From Termitomyces sp. T153 (lineage: Eukaryota; Basidiomycota; Agaricomycetes; Agaricales; Lyophyllaceae): a stretch of DNA of 64,000 nucleotides. Position 1 is the first letter of the stretch; the number at the start of each line of letters is the position of its first letter. Below are positions 45,840-56,873 of this stretch, piece after piece. A program made the translations under genes and the position numbers. Under the pieces are notes generated by a model. The model did no database searches. It was not told the origin of the DNA and was given only the letters and a program-made list of their open reading frames with translations. The stretch lies in contig JACKQL020000064.1 in assembly GCA_018296165.2 (NCBI GenBank), forward strand, positions 186,001-250,000. The letters are read 5' to 3'.

Positions 45840-46600
45840 CCTCTCCTTCTCTGCTGGCTTTGTTTTCATGCCGGTTGACAGAGGTGCCACCAACAACTTC
45901 ATCAACAAATCCTTGGCAGTGGTTGCTCTCTACCACCTCTGATGTCTCCCTACTCCAATCCTCCTCAAGCTCTTCAATAGTGACCCCACCTCTGCCAGAG
46001 ATATCACATCACACACTACATGGAGATGACTGTGACCTTTGCCAATGGACAATGTCAAGATCTCTGATTACTCATCACTAAACTACACCTCTCCACCCCT
46101 GTGTCCTAGGCTTTTCATGGCTCTGCTCCACCAATCCCCACATTGACTGGCCCAGCCTCACACCTCACCTCAACTGGAACAGCCCAACCAACTCTGAACC
46201 AGTCCCCTTTGATGTCTCACCTCCCTCCAAGCACCCCAAAGATACAACCAATGCCCTCCAGACTTTTACACAGTTCTGTTCAAAGTCCACAGAGTTGCTT
46301 ATTATCAACATCTGGCTTGACAGCTCTCCAACAGTCCTCTCTGCCCTTGTTGACAGTGGTGCCTCCAGCACCTTTATCAGCAACCAGCTCAACCTCTGTC
46401 ACAACAATCTAAACAAACCACTTGAGCTCCAACTCTTTGATGGAAGCCCTGCCTTGATAGGAATCACTTATTACTATGACAATGCTCTCACTCTTGACAA
46501 CAGTTTAAGGTCCCAGGTCTGGCTTCTTGTCACCCAGCTCCCCCCCATCAACTCTGATCATGCTTGGACTCCCATAGCTGCAGGATGTCAACCCCAACAT
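45840..46600 (+). pseudogene. Copy B tandem retropepsin-like domains
   Basis: First unit: VDRGATNNFINKSLAVVAL (45,870-45,930), with DSG read as DRG. Second unit: SALVDSGASSTFISNQLNL (46,337-46,395), where the catalytic DSG is intact, then LNKPLELQLFDGSPA and VWLLVTQLPP. The units lie about 470 bp apart and resemble the pair in copy A. Confidence 0.75.
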
Positions 46601-47149
46601 TGACTGAAAGAACCTCACCATGCAATTCCCCAGCTTGAAGCAAGTTTAGCTGCTGTCATCCCCTTCCACATCCAGCCCACCTTGGACTCTGATGTCCCTG
46701 ACCTTGATGCTAGCACCTCTAGAGCAATCCAAAGCCCCTCCACCCTCAACAACAACCAAGAAAGTGAAGAGAATGCACCTCCACCCAGGTCCCCCTTGAA
46801 CAAAACTTGATAGCTTCCTCCCAACATACTCTGGAATCAATACAAAGGCCTGCAGTACCCCAACCAACAATGCCAAACCCCTCCAGATAACCCTGCCACA
46901 ACTCTGAACCCAGCCACTGCTGCCCCATCACCCACCCTCATTGACCCCAGAGCCCTCGACATCAAAATTATTGGCACTGTCCTCTTTGCACACATTTTAC
47001 AAGATGGTACTCCCACCTTCCAACTACAAATCACACCAGCCCTACCAGAAGAATACCTCTGCACTGAGGCTACTCCATCAGAACAAAAGACAGAGGAACA
47101 AATCCTATACAAAGTAGTTCCCTCAGAATATCATGAATCTACTGACTTA

Positions 47150-48480
47150 TTCTCTGAAGGAAGTGCAAAAGAACTTCCTCCACACCACTCCTACAATCAC
47201 AGAATCAATCTCAAAGAAGGCACCTCACTCCCATTTGGCAAAATCTACAACATGTCCAAGATTGAGTTCTGGGCCCTGAAGGATTACTTTAATGACATGC
47301 TTGGCAAAGGTTTCATACACCCATTGATCTCCACCACCAGCATTCTGGTCTTGTTTGCCAAGAAGAAGGACAGGTCTCTCTGACTCTGTGTTGATTACTG
47401 GGGACTCAACAAAGTCACTAACAAGAACTGGTATTCCCTCCCCTTGATTAGAGACCTTGTTGACCACCTCTACAGCATGAAGATCTACACAAAAATAGAC
47501 CTCCACTCTGGCTACAACAATGTCTGGATTGCTCTGGGGCATGAATGGAAGATTGCCTTCCACACCTGCTATGGCCTTTTTGAGTATCTAGTGATGCCCT
47601 TTGGAGTGACTAACTCTTCCACCACTTTCCAGTACTTCATGAATAATATCTTCTATGACATGAACAACATCTTCATTATTGTGTAACTGGATAACATTCT
47701 GATCTACTCAAACTCATTGGAGAAACATCCAAAGCATGTTCACCATGTCCTAGAATGACTCCAAGAATACCACCTTCACACCAAATGCAAGAAATGCTCC
47801 TTCCATACAACAGAGGTTGAATACCTCAGAGATATCATCACTTCTGACAGCATATGCATGGACCCCACCAAGGTCAAAGCCATCCTCAACTGGCCCCCAC
47901 TATGGAATATCGAGGAGGTACAGTTGTTTCTGGAGTTTGCTAGCTTTTACTGCTGATTTATCAACAACTACTCTGGAATCACCAAACCCCTCAATTGACT
48001 CATGCTAAAAGAACACCTCTTGGGACTGGGACAGCAAGTGCTAGAGTGTATTCCTCCTCCTCAAGAAAACCTTTATCTCCCTGCCAATCCTCTGCCATTT
48101 CAACCCCTCCCTACTGATCATCCTCAAATGTGACACCTCCAACTATGCCATTGCCAAAATCCTCTCCCAGTTAGATTCTGGAGGCAAGGATCTCCACCCC
48201 ATTGCCTTCTACACCGACTCAATGATCCCTGTGGAGCTCAACTACAATATCTACAATAAAGAACTCCTTGCTATTGTTGAAGCCTTCTAGGGAGGCCTAC
48301 CTCAAAGGATCTCTGCACTGCATCCAAGTCTACTCCAACCACAATAACTTGCAATACTTCACAACCACAAAACAGCTCAGCTGCCACCAAGCTTGATAAT
48401 CTGAAACCCTCTCAAAGTACAACTTTACCATCCACTACCACCCTGGACAACTTGGTGCAAAGCCCAATGCACTTACTTGG
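47150..48480 (+). pseudogene. Copy B reverse transcriptase and RNase H
   Basis: [68 protein letters not shown], then the active site read LDNILIYSNS after a stop, so YxDD is damaged. The thumb and connection follow (VEYLRDIITSDSICMDPTKV), then RNase H with ILKCDTSNYAIAKILSQ and YIYNKELLAIVEAF-type text in shifted frames. Confidence 0.85.
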
Positions 48481-48484
48481 AGGT

Positions 48485-49810
48485 CCAATGTGTATCCAAA
48501 GAAGTCATTGGAAGCTGAGCAGAATGTGTTCAACCATCAAGTGGTAATCCTCCCTGAGCATTTGCATGCCATGCTGATTATGAACAAAGAAGGGATCCTC
48601 CACCAAATCAGAAACTCATCCCTGGATTCCTTCTTTACCCAGCACAACCCCCACAACAACTCCACTGATGAATTGAACACTGACCACCCCTTCATGCTGC
48701 CTCTGGACCACTTCCTCCTACTCCAGAGTGGATGAATCTATGCTCCAGATTACAGGTCCATTTGTCTTGACATACTCTGGCAGCACTATGACCACAAACT
48801 CCACAGACACCCAGGAATTTGTAAGACTCTCCAACTCATTTCCAGAACTTCACCAACAATGCTCCAGAGTTTGCCAAGTTATTCCTCAAGCACATCTTCA
48901 CCAAACACAGACTCCTAGACAACATCATCTCTGACTGCAGCCCACTGTTCATCTCCCATTTTTGGCAATTGTTATGCAAGGCACTTGAAATAAAAACCAA
49001 TCTATTGACTGCCTACTACCCAGAGACCAATGGACAAACAGAACAAGTAACCAGATGTTGGAACAGTATCTCTGCCTCTACATTAACTATTGACAGAACA
49101 ACTGGGACACAGAACTCTCTCTCACTGAGTTTACTTGCAATAACATGCTCCACCCTGCCACCAGAGTTTCCCCCTTCTATGCCAACAAGGGCTACAACTC
49201 CAGCTCATCCTGTCCCTCAAGGACATCCCCTCCCATGTCACTCATGAAGTCACCAAAGACCTCTGATCCCTCCACCAGTTCCTCTGGGACAAAATCAACA
49301 CTGCCAATCAAGCCTACTCCAAACATGTCAATGCCTGATGCAATCCCACCCCTGACTGGTCTCCCAGCACCCTGGTCTGGCTTGATCAACAAAACCTCAA
49401 GACCTAGAGGCCCTCTATAAAGCTTGACTACAAGCAACTCAGCCCCTTCAAGATTCTCTGGAAGGTCTTGACACACACTTGCAAGCTCAACCTACTCCTG
49501 GGCCTGAAGGGCCTCCACCCTGTCTTCCATGTCCACCTTCTTGAAGAACATACTTTAGACCCCTTCTCTCGACAATGCCTCAGTCAACTGCCCCCTGTTG
49601 AGATCAAGGATGAATATCACTATGAAGTCAACTGAATCCTTGACTCCTGCTTGGTCTGCAGTCAACCCCACTACTTGGTCTGTTGAAAGAGTTATGGACC
49701 TGAGGATGATACTTGGGAACCCTGCAAAAACCTTGCTAGAGCCCCTGCTGAGCTTTAGGACTTCCATCAACAACATCCCACCAAGCCCTGGAACCCCTAG
49801 GACTAGTTGA
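48485..49810 (+). pseudogene. Copy B integrase and chromodomain
   Basis: Residual integrase: NAPEFAKLFLKHIFTKHRLL, NIISDCSPLFISHFWQLL, EIKTNLLTAYYPETNGQTEQ. Compared with copy E, about 250 bp at around 48,845 is missing, including the HHCC part and the first catalytic Asp region. The tail reads [20 protein letters not shown], then the chromodomain YHYEVN-x-ILDSCLVCSQ and YGPEDDTWEPCKN. Confidence 0.83.
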
Positions 49811-49977
49811 CACAGATGGCATAAGTGGGCATAACCCCTGCCTCTGTGTTCATCAGGAATTCAACTCTTACAAGTAACCCCCTACATATCTTATTTACCA
49901 CCCCTCACTTAAAACTGAAAAAAGTTCAATCACTCAGGCCAGATGTCCAAAAAAGGCTGTATAAACACACTATGACA

Positions 49978-51819
49978 TTACACAATGTTACAAAGTATGG
50001 TCAGGCATAAAGCACAAGAAAAGAAGTCCAAGAAAACCCCTACTCCTCCCTCTCTGGATTTGCCCCCACTATCCTCCCCACCAAATCCACCTCCATTTGG
50101 GCCTCCACCATTGCCAGAATCTCTGAGTGACCTGGAAGGGGTTTCCTGATATCTGTCACCACCTCCTACCATGCCCCAAGATCCACCATGGTTCTCTGCT
50201 GATGTCCTGCCAACAAGCATCCCATTTGCCCCATCTCCTGCCCTAACTCTGGTGGGAGGTCTCTGGACATCCTCAATAACCCATCATGAATGGACCCAAG
50301 CACCACCAATGCTCTGTCAAGGAGGATTTGGTGCTCTCTAGCCCAGTCTACCAGAATGTGTCAGCACAGCAGAAATGGGGAATGGAACAAACTTATGGAG
50401 TACCTCCTGCTGCTCTAAGACTGCTTTATTGGCAAGCCACTCCTCCTACCTTCTCCCTACCTCCACCACAGCCTGGGGCACCTCCATGTTGAGCACCCTC
50501 TGACTTCTCCACACCCCCATCTCCTCCAACTGCTGTGCCCTTATCTCTGCCCATGACTCCAACTGCCCCATCCATGCCTGCAACTTCTGGAGTTGCAACA
50601 ATTGCTCTGTAGTTCTCTGCATAGCTATCTCTTTGTCCCTCTGTGCTGCATCCTGATCCCTCCATGCCTTATCCCACTCCCTCCACATCCAATTCTGATC
50701 CTCCCCAACCCTCTGGACCTCCTCTTTGCAAGTAGCTAACAATGTCTCCAACCCCTCTACCCAACAGTGCAGAAAGGCCTTAGCAATTGACCACAATGCC
50801 TCTGCAGATTGCTCCATTAGGGCTCTAGAGTTTGGGGAATACACCTGGGGGCCTCACCATTGACTGCTCACCCTGAACCCATTTGCTTGGCTCTGCCTCT
50901 GGTGATGGGGATGCCCTCTGCTTGCTCTTGTAATGCACCAAGAGGGCCCCTTCCCTCTGCCTGCTCCACAGGGGCCCAACCTTCATCAATAACTGCTCTG
51001 CACTACCTCTGCCCTCTGCTCTAAAGCTCCACTCCAACACCTTGCTCCTCTACTCTTTCTCCAGCTATGCTGCCACCTACTCTTGATCCCAACCTTGCTC
51101 TGCAGCAATACAGGCAACATACCAACTTGATGAGACAGAGCACTTCTTGTGCCACAAATGATATGGGATACACACCAATGAGTCCTGCCATAACTCTGGC
51201 ACAGGCACCTTGAACTCACACCATTCTCCCTACTAAGTGCAGGGCATACACTGTGAGGCTGAATTAGCTCTAATAGGGCAAGACCTTGTTGGTCACTCAC
51301 CAGGGTGGCTGCCTGGCACCACTCAAGGGTCAGGAGATCCCTCACTTATCTAATGACCTCCACAAACTGCTCCAATGTTACTCCTGCTTGTGCAACTCTG
51401 TATGCCTTAGGAATGGGTCAAAACATCTCCAGACTAAGGCTGGGCCTGGACTGTGAGGTGGAGGCCAACTCTGCCACTGACTGTGCTGGAACTCTTCCCC
51501 TAGACAAAATCCCCAATGGACCTGCCACTGCTATGGACAACTCTGTCAAGGCTCAATCAGTAACTCTGGAATGCAAAAGACAAAAACATGCTCATGACTG
51601 CAATACATTGCTTCTACCCATCTGCAATCCCAATGTCCCTCAGACTTCTTGGAAGTGGGGAAGGTGAAAGACACTGATGGGGACCTGGATGCTGCTGGGA
51701 AATAGGTGGAGGCAGACATGGGAGAAGTCTGGAGAGCTCCAGGATATGTCCTGACCCTTTTTAATTTCTTGAGGAAGCTTCTTGATGGGTGACAATCCTG
51801 CTTTGACTTTGTTACCCAT
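49978..51819 (-). pseudogene. Antisense accessory frame of family 1, copy B
   Basis: Minus-strand reading, opposite to copy B gag-pol. Start MGNKVKAGLSPIKKLPQEIK (51,819 leftwards). Then ELSIAVAGPLGILSRGRV and VTLEQFVEVI (51,380-51,580), LLTLEWCQAATLVSDQQ and LIQPHSVCPAL. A Cys-rich stretch reads VCIPYHLWHKKC and YVACIAAEQG (about 51,110-51,190), then WSRQREGALLVHYKSKQRAS. The coiled coil (50,446-50,844, uninterrupted for 132 codons) includes EEVQRVGEDQNWMWREWDKA and LLQLQKLQAWMGQLESWAE. The end is Gly-rich (49,978-50,220). Frameshifts separate blocks. The frame matches copy E closely in the 51.3-51.6 kb block. No function can be assigned. Confidence 0.7.
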
Positions 51820-51934
51820 GCCACTGCTGTGGCTGTGGGTTGATCAATATTGCTTACGCTTCAATTCTCATGCCCCCTGCCAACACTGACTCATGCTCTG
51901 CATCTTGAGGGTCTTGACACTGAAGGGGAGGCAA

Positions 51935-52154
51935 TGTCATGACCCACTCCCACACCTCCAGACTGCTCTCCAGAACACCCTGCCTCCCTAGAGCACTCCC
52001 CAACATCTCTCCCAACCCACTCCAACCTTCATTGACCCATGATGCCCACTCCAGCTAACTCCAATGCTTCCTTGGCAAATTCCAATGACTTCCTAGCAAA
52101 CTTTGATACATCCCTTGTAGGCCTAGCTCTCCCTCTTGCTTACAAGGCCCCCAA
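51935..52154 (+). repeat. Copy B 3' LTR, outer part
   Basis: Begins TGTCATGACCCACTCC just after the purine tract GAAGGGGAGGCAA and runs 220 bp until cut by the LTR of copy D (TGTAAGGG at 52,155). Confidence 0.85.
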
Positions 52155-52480
52155 TGTAAGGGCAACCTCCCGGGTAGCAGATCAGAGTCATGCAGCTAGC
52201 AGAGGGAAATCCAAAGTATATTAGCAAGTGAACAATGATACAATCAGTAACTAATTACCTAGCAGAGAGGAATCCAAAGAGAACAAGTCTAAGGATCCCT
52301 GCTGCTAGACATGGTGCATCAGTGGATGGCAGAGGCATGGGAACTACTGTACAGCAGGCTGGAGCTAACTCTAGGACAATGATCAGTGAGGTAGAACAGA
52401 GAACTCTGCAGATCTTTAGAGATCTCTGCAGTTCTAGAATGAGCCCTAGAGACATTGAACAAGCTGTGGAGATGTTGAAG
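52155..52480 (-). repeat. Copy D 3' LTR, incomplete
   Basis: The plus strand runs TGTAAGGGCAACCTCCC to about AGACATTGAACAAGCTGTGG, the reverse complement of the copy C LTR. The terminal GGAAGTCCCCTGACA end is missing, replaced by GCATGTAGCATTTTG before the integrase tail. Confidence 0.82.
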
Positions 52481-52499
52481 CATGTAGCATTTTGATGTG

Positions 52500-54110
52500 C
52501 AGGGTAAATGAAGTCCCTGATTGCTCAGTCTGCCAGTGAAATAGAGTAGGTTCTTTGTATGGCATGCAGAGCATCAGGGTGTCTCCTGTGGAACTTCTTG
52601 ATGAGTCTGGGGGCATGTACATTCTCCCATGGTTCCCAGGAGATATCCTTGATCCCATAGCCCTTCCACTTCACCTTGTATTGCAGTTGTTACCAGAATA
52701 AGCAACTATCCAGAATTTCCTCCACCTCATACTCCTCATTGCTGTTGACCACCACTAGGAGTGGCAGAGGTGGCAGATGTTGCCCCAGAATAGGATCCTT
52801 TGGGGCTGAAGTCAGTTTGACCATATTGAACACTAGATGAAGCTGGCACATCCTTGTGGGAACCTGGAGCCAGTAAGCTAGGAGCCCTACTTGCCATTCC
52901 ACTATAAAAGGTCCCAACTGGCAGTGCAACAGCTTTTTAGAGGGTCAGGTAGTTGTAATGTCAGAGGCATCCAGGTACACTCAATCCCTGGGCTTGTATC
53001 TGTGCCCTGGGGTCCTTCTGCAGTCATACTATCACACTATGTTGTCCTTTGCCTTTGCCAACACTGCTCTGGCCTCCTCCTGTGACCTCTTCATCCAGTC
53101 TACAAATTCAATCACTGCTTCATTCTCCAAGAGTCAGGCTTAAGGTTTAGAACCCATGTGCAAGTGTTGTCTGGTGTTAAGGAAGAATGGGGAGAATTTG
53201 GTGGAAGCATCAACATGGTTGTTGTATTATAACTCAGCATTGGGGAGGAGTTCATCCCAGACATCCTAGCACTCATTGCAGAAGAGGCAGAGGTACTGCT
53301 CCAACTCCTGTTTTACACATTTGGTCTGGCTGTTAGACTGTGGGTGATAGGCAGTAGATGTGTGAAGCTTCATGCCAAGTAGTCAGTAGAGTTCCCTGGT
53401 GAAGTCCACCACAAATTACAGCTCCCAGTCAGAGACATAGACATCAGAGAGGCTGTGGAGCTTCCAGACATTCTTCCAGTACAGGTTTGCAGCACCCATG
53501 GTAGAGTAGGTGGTGTGAGTTGGAATGAAGTACACTTGCTTGCCATATAGATCCACCACCACCATGATCATGTTGTAACCATGGGCATTGGGGAGCTCTA
53601 CAATGAAATCCACAGAGGCAATGCTCTATTTTTCCATGGGCATAAGCAACAAATGTAGTTGTCCAGAGGGGAGGTAGCACTGGGGCTTAGTCCAGAGACA
53701 GAGATTGCATGTACTAGTGTAAGACCCAATATACTAGGACAACTGAGGCTACCAGTAGTTCCACAATACTAGCTCCAATGTTTCCTATTGTCTAGGGTGC
53801 CCCACAATGTGGGAGTCATGATGTTGCTCTACAATCTTTTGAGGAGCTCCAGAATGTTGGGCATATAGATACAATCCCTGAAGGTCAAGATCCCATCCTG
53901 GAGGGCCCATTCATTCACACAGACTGATTTGGCACCAGTAGTACATCCTGACTTCAGCACCCAAGCTGCCTATGCAACAAGTTCCTCCTGCTGACTATTC
54001 TGATTACTCTGCTGGATGTCCCAGAGGATGTCTATCTCTGCTTCCTTGATGGCTAGACCCTCCATGGCTCAGATTGCAAACAGTTTAGGGCAGAGGAGCA
54101 TGATGTTGCT
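52500..54110 (-). pseudogene. Copy D integrase and chromodomain
   Basis: Minus strand: chromodomain NEEYEVEEILDSCLFW and YKVKWKGYGIKDISWEP (52,640-52,740), tail CQLGPFIVEWQVGLLAYWL, and integrase core MDFIVELPNAHGYNMIMVVV with VYVSDWELQF-type second Asp text. DRGPQF of related elements is damaged (DWEL). Stops are frequent. Confidence 0.83.
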
Positions 54111-54179
54111 GTTATCCTCCTCCCCCCCATGCCATAGTTTGCTCTCCAGGACAGGGCATCTAGTTTCCCCATACTCCAG

Positions 54180-55414
54180 CCAGGCTTGTAATGCAATGAG
54201 AAGTCAAAGTTTGCTAGGTAAAGGGACCACCAGGCCTGTCAGCAATTGAGCTTCTTGGCTGTTCAGAAGTATTCAAGGTTCTTATAGTCTGTCCAGACCT
54301 CAAACTTGTGCCACACACCCTCTAGGAAGTGCCATCACTCCTTGAATAACCAGATAATAGCCAACATCTCCTTGTCATGGATCTTGTAGTTCTGCTCTAC
54401 TGCATTTAGGCTCCTGGAGTAGAAAGCCACTAGATGCCACTTCCCATCCTCCAGAGATTACTGTAAAAGAACAGCCCCAGTGGCAAAGTCAGAGCTGTCA
54501 GCTTCCACCTAGAAGAGGGGTTATCATCTGGGAACAGAAGGACAGGCCCCAAGGTCATGGCACACTTGAGGGCATCAAAGGCTGCTTGCTCCAGAGGCCC
54601 CCAACTCTATACCATGTCCTTCCCAGTGAGGTTGAATAGCAGACAGGCATGGTGTGAGAAGTTCTGGATGAATCTCCAGTAAAAGTTCACAAAACTGAGG
54701 AACACCTGCACCTCCTTCTTGTTCTTAGGCTCCAGCCACTCTGCCATGCCTGCTACCTTCACTGGATCCATCTCTGCAGATCCATGCAAGATGATCAGGC
54801 CAAGATACTCAATCCAGGTCTGTTCAAACTCACACTTCTCTGGCTTGAGGTAGAGCTGGTGCTGGTGGAGATGTTCCAAGATGAGGCAGGTGTTTCTATG
54901 GTGTTCTTCCAACATTTTGGTGTAGATGAGAATGTCATTATAGTACACACACACTATGCCCTCTATGATGAGGTCCCAGAAGATGTTATTCATCATTGTC
55001 TGGAAGGTGGTGGAGCTGTTGGAGGTTGCTGATGAGCTTGGAGATGAGAGGGAGGGGGTAGTGGTTCTTCACTGTCATGGCATTGAGAACCCAGTAATCC
55101 TGGACCAGTTGGAGTGAGCCATCCTTCTTGATGAAGAAGACAGGAGAAGCCATTGGAGACTTGGAAGGGCAGATGCAACCAGAGTCCAGATTCTCTTGCA
55201 GGAAGGTGTCAAGCTTGTCCTGCCCCTTGGGTGCTAGTGGGTAGACCTTGCAGCTAAAGGGTGTGGAATCAGGGAGCAGCTCAATGGCATGGTCCCACCT
55301 CTTGCACTCCAAACACAAGTCAAAAAAGGCTTTGGAGAAAACATCCTCAAACATGGAGGTAGGGGAGTATGACATCTTGGAACTCTCAGGGCATGGCATT
55401 AGCAGCAAATGCAT
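54180..55414 (-). pseudogene. Copy D reverse transcriptase and RNase H
   Basis: RT reads RWDHAIELLPDSTPFSCKVY, ASPVFFIKKDGSLQLVQDYW, NAMTVKNHYPLPLISKLI. The middle RT segment (grip and YNN region) is deleted: LISNLQQLHH joins directly to TFQTMMNNIFWD near 55,010. The active site reads VCVYYNDILIYTK, so YxDD is YxND. The connection and RNase H follow in several frames. Confidence 0.83.
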
Positions 55415-55479
55415 GGGCCAGCCACTGGGATGTGGTCTGGCTAGCCCAGATCTCTACAACAGAGGGTGGTGAGTGTATG

Positions 55480-56104
55480 GTAGTAGCATAGATCCAATCC
55501 CTCACTTCTACTGCTCTGTCCAGGATCTCTGGCTCATATACCCGACCAAACTCCTCTCCACACTCCCCCTCTGATGCTCTGCCACTGCTCTGGTCAACCT
55601 TGTAGAGGGCCTCTCTACAAGAGAATGCCAGAGGTGGGGGATCCAGGAGGTCCAGATCTGCAAAGAGGAGGGGCCCAGCATGACATGCACAGATGGCCAC
55701 ATGCTCTCAAACTTGAGTCCAATGCTCTTCCCTGTCCTCAGCAGCACAGGCAGAGCATTTCCAAGGGCACCTGCTCATGGTTACCTCTCCCTTGGCCCAA
55801 TCTACTTTGGAGTTGTGCTTGTGGAGCCATGTGAAACCAAGGATTATATCCTGCCTACTCAAGCTGGTGATGGCAAAGACAATGCACTCTGCATGATTCC
55901 AATCATGGAGGACAAGGTCAACTATGGAGCTGATAGTGCCTGCTTTGTTGGGTGTTTCAATGCATCAGAGTCAAAGGCATCCATACTGAGGTGGATGTAG
56001 GTGAGGCAGGATTGAAGGAAGCATTCCCTGCCAGAGCAGGCACTATTGTATGCATCTGGTAGTGCAGGGCATGGGATCCATGGCTGTAGAGTCACCAGAG
56101 CTGC
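55480..56104 (-). pseudogene. Copy D protease with fused gag start
   Basis: The protease region (55,680-55,950) corresponds to copy C 36,040-36,300, but the DSG strand is deleted. The junction reads FDSDALK joined to HPTKQALSAP. Beyond it are about 130 bp of gag N-terminal code (LPDAYNSACSGRECFLQSC), then the inverted LTR fragment. Confidence 0.75.
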
Positions 56105-56154
56105 TGTCAGAGGACTTCCATTTCTGACCTCCATGACTTGTTCTAGCACCTTTG
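56105..56154 (+). repeat. Inverted family 2 LTR start fragment
   Basis: About 50 bp, TGTCAGAGGACTTCCATTTC...TAGCACCTTTGCAG, identical in kind to the start of the copy C LTR but opposite to copy D. It separates copy D from the copy E LTR. Confidence 0.75.
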
Positions 56155-56760
56155 CAGAGTCAAGGCAACACAGAGATGAGACAAGACATAACCAAGAAAA
56201 GAAATAGATTCAAGACTCAAAATAGAAATCGAGACAGAAAGAGACACAAGACACAAGTAACCAGTTAATGTAATATCAAGACTAAGGTAATGAATGCTAC
56301 TCTATGTCTTTATATACTAACTACTGGACCTTCTCTGGGGTTGAGGTTGCTATGGCAGGGCTTGTCAGAGCCATGTAAGGAGGATTGGTGGTGGTTCTGA
56401 TTGGAGGGTGGGCCACAGTGATATTCTGATGTGGATGTGGCCCATTCTGCAGTAATTGGGGAACTCTGGAGGGGTTGCATGAGTTGCGGGATTAGTTGAA
56501 CAATGTGCATCTAAGTCAGGAGTTGTGTCAAAGGGGCTCAGGGGCCTTGTAAGTGAGAGGGGGAGCTGAGGAGGCCCACAGGGGATGTGTTGAAGTTTGC
56601 CAGAAAGTTGTCAGGGTTTGCCAAGGAAGTGCTGGAGTTAGCTGGGGTGGGCACCATGAGTCAACAAAGGTTGAGGTGAGTTGGGGAAGTGTTGAGAAGT
56701 GCTCTGAGAAAGCAGGGTAACCTAGGAGGAACTCTGGAGGTGCAGGAGTGGGTTGTGACA
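56155..56760 (-). repeat. Copy E 3' LTR, incomplete
   Basis: The inner part is missing; the outer part ends GTGGGTTGTGACA at 56,760. The adjoining TTACCCTCTCTTCAG is the complement of the polypurine tract. Confidence 0.85.
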
Positions 56761-56873
56761 TTACCCTCTCTTCAGTGTTGAGACCCTCAAGATGTGGGGC
56801 AAGAGTTGGGGATTGGTAGGGGCATGGGAATCAGAGTGTAAGCAATATTGATCAAATCTGCAGCTGTGGCAGC

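Larger units (their letters stand above)
42590..52154 (+). mobile_element. Ty3/gypsy chromovirus, family 1, copy B
   Basis: Plus-strand element: partial 5' LTR, gag, CCHC, two retropepsin-like domains, RT, RNase H, integrase, chromodomain, opposite-strand frame, polypurine tract and partial 3' LTR. The 5' LTR lacks its outer half; the 3' LTR is cut at 52,154 by family 2 copy D. The stretch 46,610-47,150 is the protease-RT linker with decayed frames. Confidence 0.9.
52155..56104 (-). mobile_element. Ty3/gypsy chromovirus, family 2, copy D
   Basis: Minus-strand relative of copy C with LTR, chromodomain, integrase, RNase H, RT and protease. Most of gag is deleted: the start of gag (FLQSCLTYIHLSMDAFDSD) is fused directly to the protease near 55,950. 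No 5' LTR in the expected orientation is present. Instead an inverted 50-bp LTR start (TGTCAGAGGACTTCC, 56,105-56,155) abuts it. Confidence 0.85.

Noticed and set aside
51305..51667. 120-codon plus-strand frame with GPATAMDNSVKAQS, also seen at 15,300-15,550 and 57,108-57,353
   Set aside because: It seemed a conserved repeat protein, but it is the complement of the antisense accessory frame, whose own reading is better conserved between copies B and E.
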